Assembly: GCF_002551005.1 (NCBI RefSeq)
Contig: NZ_NVOY01000042.1
Location: 1 to 54,554, forward strand
Source: Bacillus pseudomycoides
GTDB lineage: Bacteria; Bacillota; Bacilli; Bacillales; Bacillaceae_G
Length of the DNA stretch: 54,554 nt
Direction: 5' to 3'
Part shown: positions 14,143-22,623 of the stretch, piece after piece
How positions within the stretch are numbered: position 1 is the first letter of the stretch
How the letters are laid out: the number at the start of each line of letters is the position of its first letter
Made by a program: the position numbers and the translations under genes
Notes under the pieces: model-generated
What the model was told of the DNA's origin: nothing
What the model saw: only the letters and a program-made list of their open reading frames with translations
Databases searched by the model: none

Positions 14143-15419
14143 GTAATAGAAAAGTTTTCAGTAAGGAGACGCCAATTTTGCGGGAAAGGTAAGCCGATTT
14201 TCCAATAACTGATACCGCGAATTCCTTGTTCCTTTATTAAATTAAACTTACTTTGAACAGACCTAGCATCTTCAAACCATACTTCATGTTTTACTCCATT
14301 TGCATCGTAATAATTGAAATGAGGAGCTTGAGAAGTGAAATCGTATTGAATTGGGACATTATATTTGCGAGCAAGTGAAACAGCAGCAATAGAACTAAGC
14401 GCTTTTGCAGGAGGATTTCCTTGTTTGAATGGAACAATCCAATCAAATCCGTATAAGTTTTGCCCCATCATAATTTTACGCGGCGGCATTTGTGATTTTG
14501 CATATTGAATGACTTGTTTTACAGGACCAATTGGAGATACTGCAAGAGGCGGTCCACCTTGCCATCCCCAGTCGTATGTCATAATGACAACGAAATCAAC
14601 AATTTCACCTTGTGCTTTATAGTCATGAGCTGCAGCTGTACCTTTTTGAGTTGAACTTGTTTTGGGTACGAGGGTTGTACTGAGCGTATATCCTTTTGGT
14701 AGACGTGTTTTTACTTTGCGTAAAAACTGATTATATGCTTCGCGGTCTGCTGGTGCAAGGTTCTCGAAATCGAAGTGGATATCACGCATTCCGTATTTTT
14801 GTGCGGTTTGTAATATGTTTGTAATAAGCGTGTTTTGAATTGTTTCATTGCGTAAAATAACGCTTGTTAATTCAGGGCTAAAACTTCCATTTTCAAGATT
14901 TGTAATAACGAGCATCGGAATTGTTTGACCTTGTTTGGCAATTGAGACGATTTCAGGTGTTTGTGTAGGCTCTTTCAGTGATCCGTCACGTTTCGCTTCA
15001 AAACTAAAGTAGGCTAAATAGGTTAAATATGAATTGATCGCTTTTGTTGAAGCAATTAAGCTTTCTTTAATCGGGATTGTGGATGGCTGTAAGTAGGCAA
15101 TCGATTCAATAATTTTTTTTGTCCCTTTTGGTACATATAGTTGCTGTCCGACTTGGAGATTGGATTTTAATGATAAATGATTCACTTTTGCTAAGCTGGC
15201 AAGAGGTACGTTGTAGGTTAAGGCAATTTTATATAAGCTATCACCTGGTTGTACATAGTAGGTATTTCCTTGTGTATTCACAATTAATGCTTGCCCGGCG
15301 ACGAGTGTTTCAGCTGGGTTTAACCCATTATCCTTCACAATTGTTTCTGCTGTTGTTCCGTACTGCTTAGCTAATTTATACACGTTATCGCCGCTTCGTA
15401 CAGTTATGATTTGTAGCAT
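14130..15419 (-). CDS. sleL: Spore cortex-lytic N-acetylglucosaminidase SleL (YaaH-like)
   Basis: A 429-residue enzyme, the same length as B. cereus-group SleL, which hydrolyses cortex fragments during germination. Two LysM peptidoglycan-binding repeats occupy about residues 2-48 (IITVRSGDNVYKLAKQYGTT) and 53-97 (YYVQPGDSLYKIALTYNVPL). A GH18 domain follows, with the catalytic motif DIHFDFENL near residues 217-225, whose Glu is the proton donor. There is no signal peptide, as expected for a protein packed into the spore. AAGGAG precedes the ATG. It is convergent with sspN-tlp in a sporulation neighbourhood. Confidence 0.88.
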   Translation of the reverse strand: MLQIITVRSGDNVYKLAKQYGTTAETIVKDNGLNPAETLVAGQALIVNTQGNTYYVQPGDSLYKIALTYNVPLASLAKVNHLSLKSNLQVGQQLYVPKGTKKIIESIAYLQPSTIPIKESLIASTKAINSYLTYLAYFSFEAKRDGSLKEPTQTPEIVSIAKQGQTIPMLVITNLENGSFSPELTSVILRNETIQNTLITNILQTAQKYGMRDIHFDFENLAPADREAYNQFLRKVKTRLPKGYTLSTTLVPKTSSTQKGTAAAHDYKAQGEIVDFVVIMTYDWGWQGGPPLAVSPIGPVKQVIQYAKSQMPPRKIMMGQNLYGFDWIVPFKQGNPPAKALSSIAAVSLARKYNVPIQYDFTSQAPHFNYYDANGVKHEVWFEDARSVQSKFNLIKEQGIRGISYWKIGLPFPQNWRLLTENFSITKKG

Positions 15420-15529
15420 ATGCTCACTCCTTTAAGGAAAAAAGATCCGCCACTTCTATTTTATTTTCAGATTCTCTGTATTATGATTAAAGGTGTAGAA
15501 AGAAATGCAAGCGAGAAGGAGTTAAAATA

Positions 15530-15949
15530 ATGTTTATAGCAGAACAGGAGATTGACATCCGTTATGCAGAAACAGATCAAATGGGTGTTGTGTATCACGC
15601 AAACTATTTAGTATGGTTAGAGCTTGGCCGTACTAAATTAATTCAAGATTTAGGATTTTCGTATGTGGAAATGGAGAATGATGGGGTTGTATCTCCTGTA
15701 CTTGATTTACAAATTACATATCGAAAAGCAATGCGTTACGGAGAAAAGGCTATTGTGAAAACATGGGTAGAGTCTGTGAGCCCACTACGCGTTGTATATG
15801 GCTATGAAATTTATAATGGAAACGGTGAGCGTTGCATTACCGCATTTACAACGAATATTTGTGCCAAAAAAGAAGGTTTTCGCCCAGTATCATTTAAAAA
15901 GTTGTACCCAGAATGGTATGAGACCTATGAGAAAATTAAAAAGCAATAA
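15530..15949 (+). CDS. yneP: Acyl-CoA thioesterase, YbgC/4HBT hotdog family (YneP-like)
   Basis: A 139-residue hotdog-fold protein. The active-site segment IRYAETDQMGVVYHANYLVW (residues 9-28) is the classic 4-hydroxybenzoyl-CoA thioesterase motif with the catalytic aspartate in TDQMG. It probably cleaves acyl-CoA thioesters in the cytosol. AGAAGGAG is upstream of the ATG. Its place between tlp and yneR/plsY matches yneP of B. subtilis. The physiological substrate is unknown. Confidence 0.85.
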   Translation: MFIAEQEIDIRYAETDQMGVVYHANYLVWLELGRTKLIQDLGFSYVEMENDGVVSPVLDLQITYRKAMRYGEKAIVKTWVESVSPLRVVYGYEIYNGNGERCITAFTTNICAKKEGFRPVSFKKLYPEWYETYEKIKKQ

Positions 15950-15980
15950 AAAACGTGGTGTAGACCACGTTTTTTATTTT
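15948..15980. terminator. Bidirectional terminator between yneP and yneR
   Basis: AAAAAACGTGGT pairs with ACCACGTTTTTT around GTAG, giving T-runs on both strands between two convergent genes. Confidence 0.88.
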
Positions 15981-16264
15981 ACATAATGAAATTGCGGGAA
16001 CTCATCATCAGCGCTAAGTGTAACAGACAAGTCATGCCCATCAAAGAACCATTCATCATCGCCCTCTATAAAGAAAGTAATACCATCTTCTTGAAATTGT
16101 ACAACAGGAGTAGCTGGATCATCTTTACGAATTCCTAATGAAAGACCTTTTTGAACGGTACTGCATCCGCCGTATTGTACGAAAAAGCGAAGGCTATCGC
16201 CGGTTTGTAAACCAAGCTCGTTTTTATACCAGTTTAGTGCTTCTTTTGATACTGAAATGTTCAT
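15974..16264 (-). CDS. yneR: HesB/YneR-family protein
   Basis: A 96-residue protein of the HesB/IscA-like YneR group, starting NISVSKEALNWYKNELGLQT and containing QYGGCSTVQKGLSLGI. Only one cysteine is obvious, so it does not have the full three-cysteine set of IscA scaffolds and a standard Fe-S assembly role is doubtful. GGAGG precedes the ATG. It is encoded just after plsY on the minus strand, matching the yneR-yneS neighbourhood of B. subtilis. Confidence 0.82.
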   Translation of the reverse strand: MNISVSKEALNWYKNELGLQTGDSLRFFVQYGGCSTVQKGLSLGIRKDDPATPVVQFQEDGITFFIEGDDEWFFDGHDLSVTLSADDEFPQFHYVK

Positions 16265-16308
16265 CTAGTATTCCTCCAACATAATCGCTTTTTCTTTTAG
16301 TATAAAAA

Positions 16309-16359
16309 ATAACGCAAAAAGACGCCATTTATATGCTTTGCGTTTTCTTTTTGCGTTAT
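16309..16359 (-). terminator. Terminator of plsY
   Basis: ATAACGCAAAAAG (16309-16321) is the perfect complement of CTTTTTGCGTTAT (16347-16359). Read on the minus strand it is followed by a T-run. It lies 14 nt beyond the plsY stop. Confidence 0.75.
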
Positions 16360-16372
16360 GTGGGTCACAATC

Positions 16373-16966
16373 TTATTTTTGTTTTTTTGTTAATTTTGCT
16401 TTTGGTTCTGTTTTATTTATAATTCGTCCAATATTTGCACGGTGTCTATAAATAACCATACCAGCCAATAAGCACATGGCAATAATGAAGATTTTATCCC
16501 CGTTTATAACTGCTGCAATAACAGCGAAGACGGCTGTTATCATAGAAGAAAGTGATACGTATCTCGTCGTAAATAATAGGGTGAAAAAGATAGCCGCTAA
16601 TATTACAAAGGAAAGCGGTGCGTAGCATAATAGTACACCAGCAGAAGTAGCAACTGCTTTTCCGCCGCGGAACTTTGCAAAGATTGGGTATACATGTCCT
16701 ACCACTGCAGCTAATCCAAACCATAGGGGATGGATATTTAAACCGAACATGATCGGTAGCGCTGTGGCCAATGTCCCTTTTAAAATATCAGCAATTGTAA
16801 CAATAAAACCCGCTTTTTTCCCTAGTGTACGAAATGTATTCGTTCCTCCTAAATTTCCACTACCGTGTTCGCGAATATCGATTCCATAACCAATCTTTCC
16901 AACAACAAGTGCAGATGGAATCGAGCCAAGCAAATAGGCAACGATAAATAAAAGATATGTAAGCAT
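16373..16966 (-). CDS. plsY: Glycerol-3-phosphate acyltransferase PlsY
   Basis: A 197-residue integral membrane enzyme that transfers acyl from acyl-phosphate to glycerol-3-phosphate, the first step of phospholipid synthesis. The three PlsY loop motifs are visible: [30 protein letters not shown] and [20 protein letters not shown]. About five membrane helices fit. The frame is open further upstream, but ATG 16966 is chosen: it begins [19 protein letters not shown] as in the family and has AAGGAG at good spacing. Its place before parE/parC is conserved in Bacillus. Confidence 0.92.
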   Translation of the reverse strand: MLTYLLFIVAYLLGSIPSALVVGKIGYGIDIREHGSGNLGGTNTFRTLGKKAGFIVTIADILKGTLATALPIMFGLNIHPLWFGLAAVVGHVYPIFAKFRGGKAVATSAGVLLCYAPLSFVILAAIFFTLLFTTRYVSLSSMITAVFAVIAAVINGDKIFIIAMCLLAGMVIYRHRANIGRIINKTEPKAKLTKKQK

Positions 16967-17219
16967 AAGTTCAGTCTCCTTTATACAAATGTGTTGATAA
17001 AGGGTAAAAAGAGTTTTTCCCGTATATTGTACCACACATTTGTAAAGATCACATTTCTTTTTTATTAGGTCAAATTTCAATTCAGAAATATGAGGAAAAA
17101 AGATTCGATAGATTTTAAAAAAACTTTCACAGGAATGTTACATTTTTCACAGATTCACTCTTACTATATGTTGTATCATTTTGATAGTAAATGAACAAGA
17201 TGTTGTTGGGGGTTAAGAA

Positions 17220-19088
17220 ATGAATCAAGAAATGAAAAAAAACAGTGAATATGATGAGAATCTAAAGGGGATTTTTGCGAAAATTGTTCATGCAAATGAA
17301 CAAGATTTAATGCAAGAAAATGCAAACGTTGATGGTCGATCTCCAATGGGAATGATGGGAAAATTTGCTTCTGAAAGTGCAAGATATTATGCGATAGAAC
17401 AACTGCTTTCTGAGACAGTGAAACAAGCAATTGATCAAAATATATTATACCCGCATGATTTAGACTTTTATGCAACAGGTACGACAACTTGTTCGCAAAT
17501 ACCGTTAGCGCAGATGCTTCAAAACGGGTTTCATACAGGTCATGGGCATATGCGACAGCCGCAAGATATTAAAAGTGCATTGGCGCTTTCTTCTATTATT
17601 TTTCAAGCAAATCAAAATATGCAGCATGGCGGACAATCATTTGCGCTGTTCGATGTAGAGTTGGCGCCATATGTGAGAAAAACGTTTGAACGGAATAAAA
17701 AACGTTTAGCAACATATCCGTTAACAGCTGAGCAAATAGAAGAGTTTGCCTGGAAAGAAACAGAAAATGATACGTATCAAGCGTGTGAGGCGTTTATTCA
17801 TAATTCGAATAGTATGCATAGCAGAGGCGGGGGACAAGTTCCGTTTATTTCAATTAATTACGGAACAGATATATCAAAAGAAGGAAGATTACTAATTAAA
17901 CAATTATTACGAGCGACTCAAGCTGGATTAGGAAAAGGAGAAACACCAATTTTTCCGATTCAAATCTTCAAGTTAAAAAAGGGAGTAAATTTTGAAGAGA
18001 AAGATCCGAATTATGATTTGTTTGAATTAGCAATAGAAACGACAGCGAAACGATTATTCCCTAATTTCTCATTTTTAGATGCACCATTTAATGCAGCATA
18101 TTATGATGGGCGTCCTGAAAGTGAAGTGTGTTATATGGGTTGTCGTACGCGTGTCATGTCTAATATTCATGGGGAAGAAACTGCGATTGGAAGAGGGAAT
18201 TTATCGTTTACCTCTATTAACTTAGTGAAATTAGCATGTATTAGTGGATCAAAAGAAGCATTTTTTGAAGCTTTAAATTATTATCTTGATCTAGGTATTG
18301 GTCAATTGTTAGAAAGACTTTCCTATCAAGCAACGAAAAAAGCAAGAGATTTTCAATTTTTATATTCCCAAGGAGTATGGCGAGGCGGTGAAAAATTGCA
18401 GCCTGAGGATGCTGTTGCTGAAATTTTAAAGCAAGGTACATTAAGTATAGGTTTTATAGGTCTCGCAGAATGTTTAGTAGCTTTAACAGGAAAACATCAT
18501 GGGGAAGACGCAGAATCATGGAAGCTTGGATATGAAATTATCGAACATATGAGAAAGAAAATGGATCAAGCAACAGAGGAACATCAATTGAACTTTTCAT
18601 TAATCGCTACGCCGGCAGAAGGATTATCTGGAAAGTTTATCAAACAAGATCGAGCTGAATTTGGAATAATTACAGGTGTAACAGATCATAACTTTTATAC
18701 AAATTCATTCCATATCCCTGTTTATTATCCTATTCAAGCTATTGATAAAATTCGTTTAGAAGGACCATTTCACGAGCTTTGTAATGGTGGTCATATTACG
18801 TATATTGAGCTTGACGGAGCGGCTGTTCATAATCAAAAAGCATTACAGCAAATTGTGAAGGCAATGGCTCAGTATGGCGTAGGGTATGGATCGATTAATC
18901 ACCCGGTTGATCGCTGTAAATGTTGTGGTTATCATGGGATAATTGGAAATGAATGTCCAAGCTGTGGGAATAAAAATGAACCTGACTTTGAAAGAATTCG
19001 CCGCATTACTGGATATCTTGTAGGAGACATGTCAAAGTGGAACAGTGCGAAACGCAGTGAAGAAAAGGAGCGGGTGAAACATTCATGA
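17220..19088 (+). CDS. nrdD: Anaerobic ribonucleoside-triphosphate reductase (class III)
   Basis: A 622-residue glycyl-radical enzyme that makes dNTPs from NTPs without oxygen. The conserved active-site cysteine region is CYMGCRTRV, the zinc site is CKCCGYHG plus CPSCG near residues 565-585, and the glycyl radical is in RRITGYLVGD near residue 598. The N terminus goes almost at once into the catalytic barrel, without the ~90-residue ATP-cone of E. coli NrdD, so overall-activity control by dATP may be absent. The gene overlaps nrdG by four bases (ATGA). Upstream TTTCACAG repeats near 17128 and 17148 might be regulator sites, unproven. Confidence 0.93.
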   Translation: MNQEMKKNSEYDENLKGIFAKIVHANEQDLMQENANVDGRSPMGMMGKFASESARYYAIEQLLSETVKQAIDQNILYPHDLDFYATGTTTCSQIPLAQMLQNGFHTGHGHMRQPQDIKSALALSSIIFQANQNMQHGGQSFALFDVELAPYVRKTFERNKKRLATYPLTAEQIEEFAWKETENDTYQACEAFIHNSNSMHSRGGGQVPFISINYGTDISKEGRLLIKQLLRATQAGLGKGETPIFPIQIFKLKKGVNFEEKDPNYDLFELAIETTAKRLFPNFSFLDAPFNAAYYDGRPESEVCYMGCRTRVMSNIHGEETAIGRGNLSFTSINLVKLACISGSKEAFFEALNYYLDLGIGQLLERLSYQATKKARDFQFLYSQGVWRGGEKLQPEDAVAEILKQGTLSIGFIGLAECLVALTGKHHGEDAESWKLGYEIIEHMRKKMDQATEEHQLNFSLIATPAEGLSGKFIKQDRAEFGIITGVTDHNFYTNSFHIPVYYPIQAIDKIRLEGPFHELCNGGHITYIELDGAAVHNQKALQQIVKAMAQYGVGYGSINHPVDRCKCCGYHGIIGNECPSCGNKNEPDFERIRRITGYLVGDMSKWNSAKRSEEKERVKHS

Positions 19089-19537
19089 GAGTAATGAACA
19101 TCATTCATGATAGTGTGGTAGATGGAGAAGGATTGCGGACAGTCGTATTTTTTGCGGGCTGTCCGCATCGCTGTTTAGGCTGTCATAATCCACAGTCTTG
19201 GAATATTTGTAATGGGACTGAGATGACAAAAGAAGAAATAATAAATGAGATTGAAAACAACTCCCTTACTGATGTAACATTTTCAGGTGGAGATCCATTT
19301 TTTCAAGCCACTGAAATAAAAGAACTGGCAAAAAACGTGAAAGATTTACAAAAAAATTTGTGGATTTACACAGGTTATACGTTTGAAGAGATACAGAATT
19401 CGCAAAATAATGATATGATAGAGTTGTTACACTATGCTGATGTGCTAGTAGATGGAAGATTTGATCTAGAAAAGCGAGATCTCACTCTGCCGTTTCGTGG
19501 GAGCTCGAATCAACGTATTATTCGATTGAAAGAGTAA
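19085..19537 (+). CDS. nrdG: Anaerobic RNR activating protein NrdG (radical SAM)
   Basis: A 150-residue radical-SAM activase with the cluster motif CPHRCLGC (Cx3Cx2C, residues 22-29) and the SAM-binding SGGDPFFQ near residues 64-71. It generates the glycyl radical on NrdD. Its ATG overlaps the TGA of nrdD, indicating translational coupling. Length is typical. The final segment LPFRGSSNQRII is also family-typical. Confidence 0.92.
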   Translation: MRVMNIIHDSVVDGEGLRTVVFFAGCPHRCLGCHNPQSWNICNGTEMTKEEIINEIENNSLTDVTFSGGDPFFQATEIKELAKNVKDLQKNLWIYTGYTFEEIQNSQNNDMIELLHYADVLVDGRFDLEKRDLTLPFRGSSNQRIIRLKE

Positions 19538-19552
19538 AAGGACGGGATAGGA

Positions 19553-20230
19553 TTGAATAAAACAGTTTTACTTGTTGAAGATGAAAGAAGATTACGAGAA
19601 ATTGTTAGTGACTATTTTCGTAATGAAGGCTTTGAAGTGATTGAAGCAGAAGATGGCAAGCAAGCATTAGAACTGTTTGCGGAGCATACTGTGGATTTAA
19701 TTATATTAGATATAATGCTACCAGAAATTGACGGTTGGTCTGTATGTAGACGTGTAAGAAAGGAATCAGCCGTACCGATTATTATGCTAACAGCTCGCTC
19801 TGATGAAGATGATACTTTACTTGGTTTTGAATTAGGAGCGGATGAATATGTAACAAAACCATTTAGTCCGAAAATTTTAGTTGCTCGTGCCAAGACATTA
19901 CTAAAGCGTGCAGACGGTGCAGTAGGGCAAGCGGAGGAAAATATGCTTTCACTTGCTGGTATTGATGTGAATCGTTTGTCACGTACGGTAACGGTAGATG
20001 GTGAAGAAATAATATTAACACATAAAGAATTTGAGTTACTTGTTTACTTAATGGAAAACAAAGGGATTGTACTATCCCGCCAGCATTTGCTAGATCAGCT
20101 TTGGGGATATGATTACTTCGGTGATGATCGTACAGTAGATACGCATATTAAGAAACTTCGTAATAAGCTAGGCGATAAAGCAACACATATTAGTACAGTT
20201 ATTCGTGTAGGATACAAATTTGAAGAGTAA
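19553..20230 (+). CDS. OmpR/PhoB-family response regulator (orphan)
   Basis: A 225-residue two-component regulator. The receiver domain is residues 3-118 with acidic pocket ED (9-10), phospho-acceptor Asp53 in ILDIMLP, and the conserved lysine in VTKPFSP. A winged-helix DNA-binding domain follows (LTHKEFELLVYLMENKG to RTVDTHIKKLRNKLG and VIRVGYKFE). It starts at TTG 19553, 15 nt after the nrdG stop. No histidine kinase is encoded beside it, so its partner must be elsewhere or lost. It may act on the htrA-like gene just downstream. Confidence 0.9.
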   Translation: MNKTVLLVEDERRLREIVSDYFRNEGFEVIEAEDGKQALELFAEHTVDLIILDIMLPEIDGWSVCRRVRKESAVPIIMLTARSDEDDTLLGFELGADEYVTKPFSPKILVARAKTLLKRADGAVGQAEENMLSLAGIDVNRLSRTVTVDGEEIILTHKEFELLVYLMENKGIVLSRQHLLDQLWGYDYFGDDRTVDTHIKKLRNKLGDKATHISTVIRVGYKFEE

Positions 20231-20407
20231 AATATCAGTTCCCATTTAAGCAACTTTTTATTCATTGCATGTACAATTTTTTGTACCTTTATCTACAATG
20301 AATATGATAGTATTTTTTTGTTTGGATTTCACGATGAATTCACAGAAAGGACACATATCGTGTATATACTAAAAATACGATTTCAACAGAGAGGGGATAA
20401 ATAAATT

Positions 20408-21616
20408 ATGGGATACTATGATCAACCAGAAACAAATGAAACTCGGACGGAAATTGTAAAATCAAAAAGCAAAAAAGGATATTTTTTTACGGGGGTTGTC
20501 GGTGCTGTCATCGGTGCCGTTACAATTAGCGTTGCTGCTCCGTATATGCCTTGGACAAATAACGGTATGCTTTCACAATCAAAAGTAGAAGGAACAGTAG
20601 TTCCAGTTGTGAATAAAACAAAAGGTGAAACTGACCTTCCTGGTATGATTGAAGGAGCAAAAGAAGTAGTTGTTGGTGTCATTAACTATCAAAAAACTGT
20701 AGATCCATTTTCCGCTGACCAGCAAGGGCAAGAAGCTGAAGCTGGATCAGGATCAGGTGTAATTTATAAAAAAGTTGGAGATAAAGCACTTATTGTAACG
20801 AATAACCATGTTGTAGATGGTGCGAATAAATTAGAAGTAAAGTTAAGTAACGGAACAAAGGTTGAAGCGAAATTAGTAGGGAAAGATCCATGGTTAGATC
20901 TTGCTGTTGTTGAGATTGATGGAAAAAACATTAACAAAGTTGCCACTCTAGGAAATTCAGAAAAAATCCGTGCGGGAGAACCTGCAATTGCAATTGGTAA
21001 CCCGCTTGGCTTTGATGGAAGTGTAACGGAAGGGATTATCAGTAGTAAAGACCGTGAAATTCCAGTTGATATTAACAATGACAAACGTCCTGATTGGCAA
21101 GCTCAAGTCATTCAAACGGATGCAGCGATTAACCCAGGGAATAGCGGTGGTGCACTATTCAATCAAAATGGTGAAGTAATCGGTATTAACTCTAGTAAAA
21201 TTGCACAGCAAGAAGTAGAAGGAATTGGCTTTGCGATTCCAATTAACGTAGCAAAACCAGTTATTGAATCCCTTGAAAAATATGGTGAAGTAAAACGACC
21301 AGTTATGGGTGTTGCAGTAAGGGGTCTTGATGAAATCCCAAGCTATGCAATAGGTCAATTAAAATTACCGAAAGATGTAACAGGTGGTGTTCTGTTAGCA
21401 CAGGTTGAACCAGCATCACCAGCAGAAAAAGCAGGATTACAAAAATATGATATTGTTGTTGGCTTTGATGACCAAAAAATAGAAAATGCAGTGCAATTCC
21501 GTAAATATTTATATGAGAAGAAAAAAGTTGGCGATAAAATCGAAGTGACAGCGTATCGAAATGGTGAGAAAATAAAGAAAACAGTCACATTAGCTGCTAC
21601 TGCTAACTCGAATTAA
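20408..21616 (+). CDS. HtrA/DegP-like membrane-anchored serine protease
   Basis: A 402-residue envelope protease. It has a cytosolic tail, one membrane helix (about residues 24-44), a trypsin-like domain with His134 (TNNHVVDGA), Asp164 (WLDLAVVEID) and Ser246 (NPGNSGGALF), and one PDZ domain from about residue 300. It degrades misfolded exported proteins. The group equals HtrA/HtrB/YyxA of B. subtilis; I cannot say which. GAGAGGGGA precedes the ATG. The response regulator upstream might control it in the way CssR controls htrA, but that is inference. Confidence 0.9.
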   Translation: MGYYDQPETNETRTEIVKSKSKKGYFFTGVVGAVIGAVTISVAAPYMPWTNNGMLSQSKVEGTVVPVVNKTKGETDLPGMIEGAKEVVVGVINYQKTVDPFSADQQGQEAEAGSGSGVIYKKVGDKALIVTNNHVVDGANKLEVKLSNGTKVEAKLVGKDPWLDLAVVEIDGKNINKVATLGNSEKIRAGEPAIAIGNPLGFDGSVTEGIISSKDREIPVDINNDKRPDWQAQVIQTDAAINPGNSGGALFNQNGEVIGINSSKIAQQEVEGIGFAIPINVAKPVIESLEKYGEVKRPVMGVAVRGLDEIPSYAIGQLKLPKDVTGGVLLAQVEPASPAEKAGLQKYDIVVGFDDQKIENAVQFRKYLYEKKKVGDKIEVTAYRNGEKIKKTVTLAATANSN

Positions 21617-21617
21617 T

Positions 21618-21656
21618 AAAGAAAGTCTCTTTCATGTTGAAAGAGACTTTCTTTAT
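21618..21656 (+). terminator. Terminator of the htrA-like gene
   Basis: AAAGAAAGTCTCTTTC pairs perfectly with GAAAGAGACTTTCTTT around ATGTT. The following T-tract is short. Confidence 0.8.
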
Positions 21657-21688
21657 CGGCTATACTAAATGAACAGGAGGGATTACAT

Positions 21689-22102
21689 ATGACAATTGAA
21701 AATCCAACTCGAACGGAAATCGGTGAGATTTTAAAGAATAGTAAGACGATTGTGGTTGTCGGATTATCTGATAATCCAGAGCGTACTTCGTATATGGTAT
21801 CAAAAGCGATGCAAGATGCAGGATACCGTATTATTCCTGTTAACCCAGCGGTAGATACCGTATTGGGAGAAAAGGCGGTAAAATCGCTAACTGAAATAAA
21901 AGAGCCTGTTGATATCGTCAATGTATTTCGTCGTTCTGAATTTTTAATGGATGTTGCAAAAGAGTTTGTGCAGATTGAAGCGCGCACATTTTGGGCACAA
22001 TTAGGTTTACAAGACGAAGAAACATATCATTTTTTGAAAGAAAAAGGCTATACTGTCATTATGGACCGCTGTATTAAAGTTGAACACGCAATGACAAGAT
22101 AA
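21689..22102 (+). CDS. yneT: CoA-binding domain protein (YneT-like)
   Basis: A 137-residue single Rossmann-fold CoA-binding protein: TIVVVGLSDNPERTSYMVSK (residues 18-37) is the nucleotide loop and RIIPVNPAVDTVLGEKAVKS follows, as in the YccU/YneT group related to succinyl-CoA synthetase alpha. Its function is unknown. It lies just before parE, as in B. subtilis. The stop codon TAA 22100-22102 falls inside the first bases of a bcr1-like repeat, so the repeat inserted at or supplied the end of this gene. Confidence 0.85.
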   Translation: MTIENPTRTEIGEILKNSKTIVVVGLSDNPERTSYMVSKAMQDAGYRIIPVNPAVDTVLGEKAVKSLTEIKEPVDIVNVFRRSEFLMDVAKEFVQIEARTFWAQLGLQDEETYHFLKEKGYTVIMDRCIKVEHAMTR

Positions 22103-22250
22103 AGTGAAACTTTAATCAGTGGGGGGTTCATCCCACACTGATTATTAGTTGAACCAATCGGGCTTTTACGGGCAGTTTATCTCCCACCTAACTTTTTTGA
22201 TTTCGCTGAATTTTGAGGTGGGAGTATTACTGCCAGTTAATGCGGGATAA
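22099..22250 (-). repeat. bcr1-like repeat element (~150 bp)
   Basis: The block runs from GATAAAGTGAAACTTTAATC to AATGCGGGATAA and contains paired arms such as AATCAGTGGGGGG with CCCACACTGATT and CTCCCACCT with AGGTGGGAG. The same sequence recurs in the same direction at 54479-54554. Length and the ATAAA/ATAAG borders (TTTAT on the other strand) fit bcr1, the mobile-like repeat of the B. cereus group with TTTAT target duplications. The name is from memory of its size and borders. Confidence 0.65.
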
Positions 22251-22320
22251 GTATAAATTGTGAAGTTTATTAGGCTCCTATTCATATAATAGGGAAAAGC
22301 AGATGGACGAGGTGTTCATC

Positions 22321-22416
22321 ATGAAGTTTTTTAAAGGTTGTTTTTGGGGATTGCTGCTTGTCACTCCATTTTGGATGATTATCATTTTGCTGATTATAAA
22401 ATGGTGGAGAATGTAG
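22321..22416 (+). CDS. Single-pass membrane microprotein (31 aa)
   Basis: The ORF reads MKFFKGCFWGLLLVTPFWMI, then LLIIKWWRM. One hydrophobic helix is bounded by lysines and WWR, a typical small membrane peptide. GACGAGGTG lies upstream at plausible spacing. It sits alone between the bcr1-like repeat and parE. Unrecognised, but start and composition look like a real gene. Confidence 0.5.
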   Translation: MKFFKGCFWGLLLVTPFWMIIILLIIKWWRM

Positions 22417-22623
22417 TTGTTTTGAAATAGATATCCATGTTTCGTTGACAAACGATTACTTTTCTGAAATAGTAGCGTAGAGGAATCCTTGTGACAAACA
22501 AGGATTTTTCTTATGAAAATAGTATATAAAAGACATAACGTGACTTGCCAAAAGTAAGGAAAAGGCGTTATTCTATAATAAGAAACATATGTTCTGATTT
22601 TTGGATAGGAAGGGGCAAGGAGT

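Noticed and set aside
16967-17080. Upstream extension of PlsY
   Set aside because: AAGGAG and the family-typical start [13 protein letters not shown] mark ATG 16966 as the true start.
17110-17160. TTTCACAG repeats as an Fnr or NrdR box before nrdD
   Set aside because: They do not form the TGTGA-N6-TCACA palindrome, and no ACACNATAT-type NrdR pair could be found. They are left as a mention only.
19612-19893. Minus-strand frame opposite the response regulator
   Set aside because: It is a shadow of a well-supported gene, with no translation signal.
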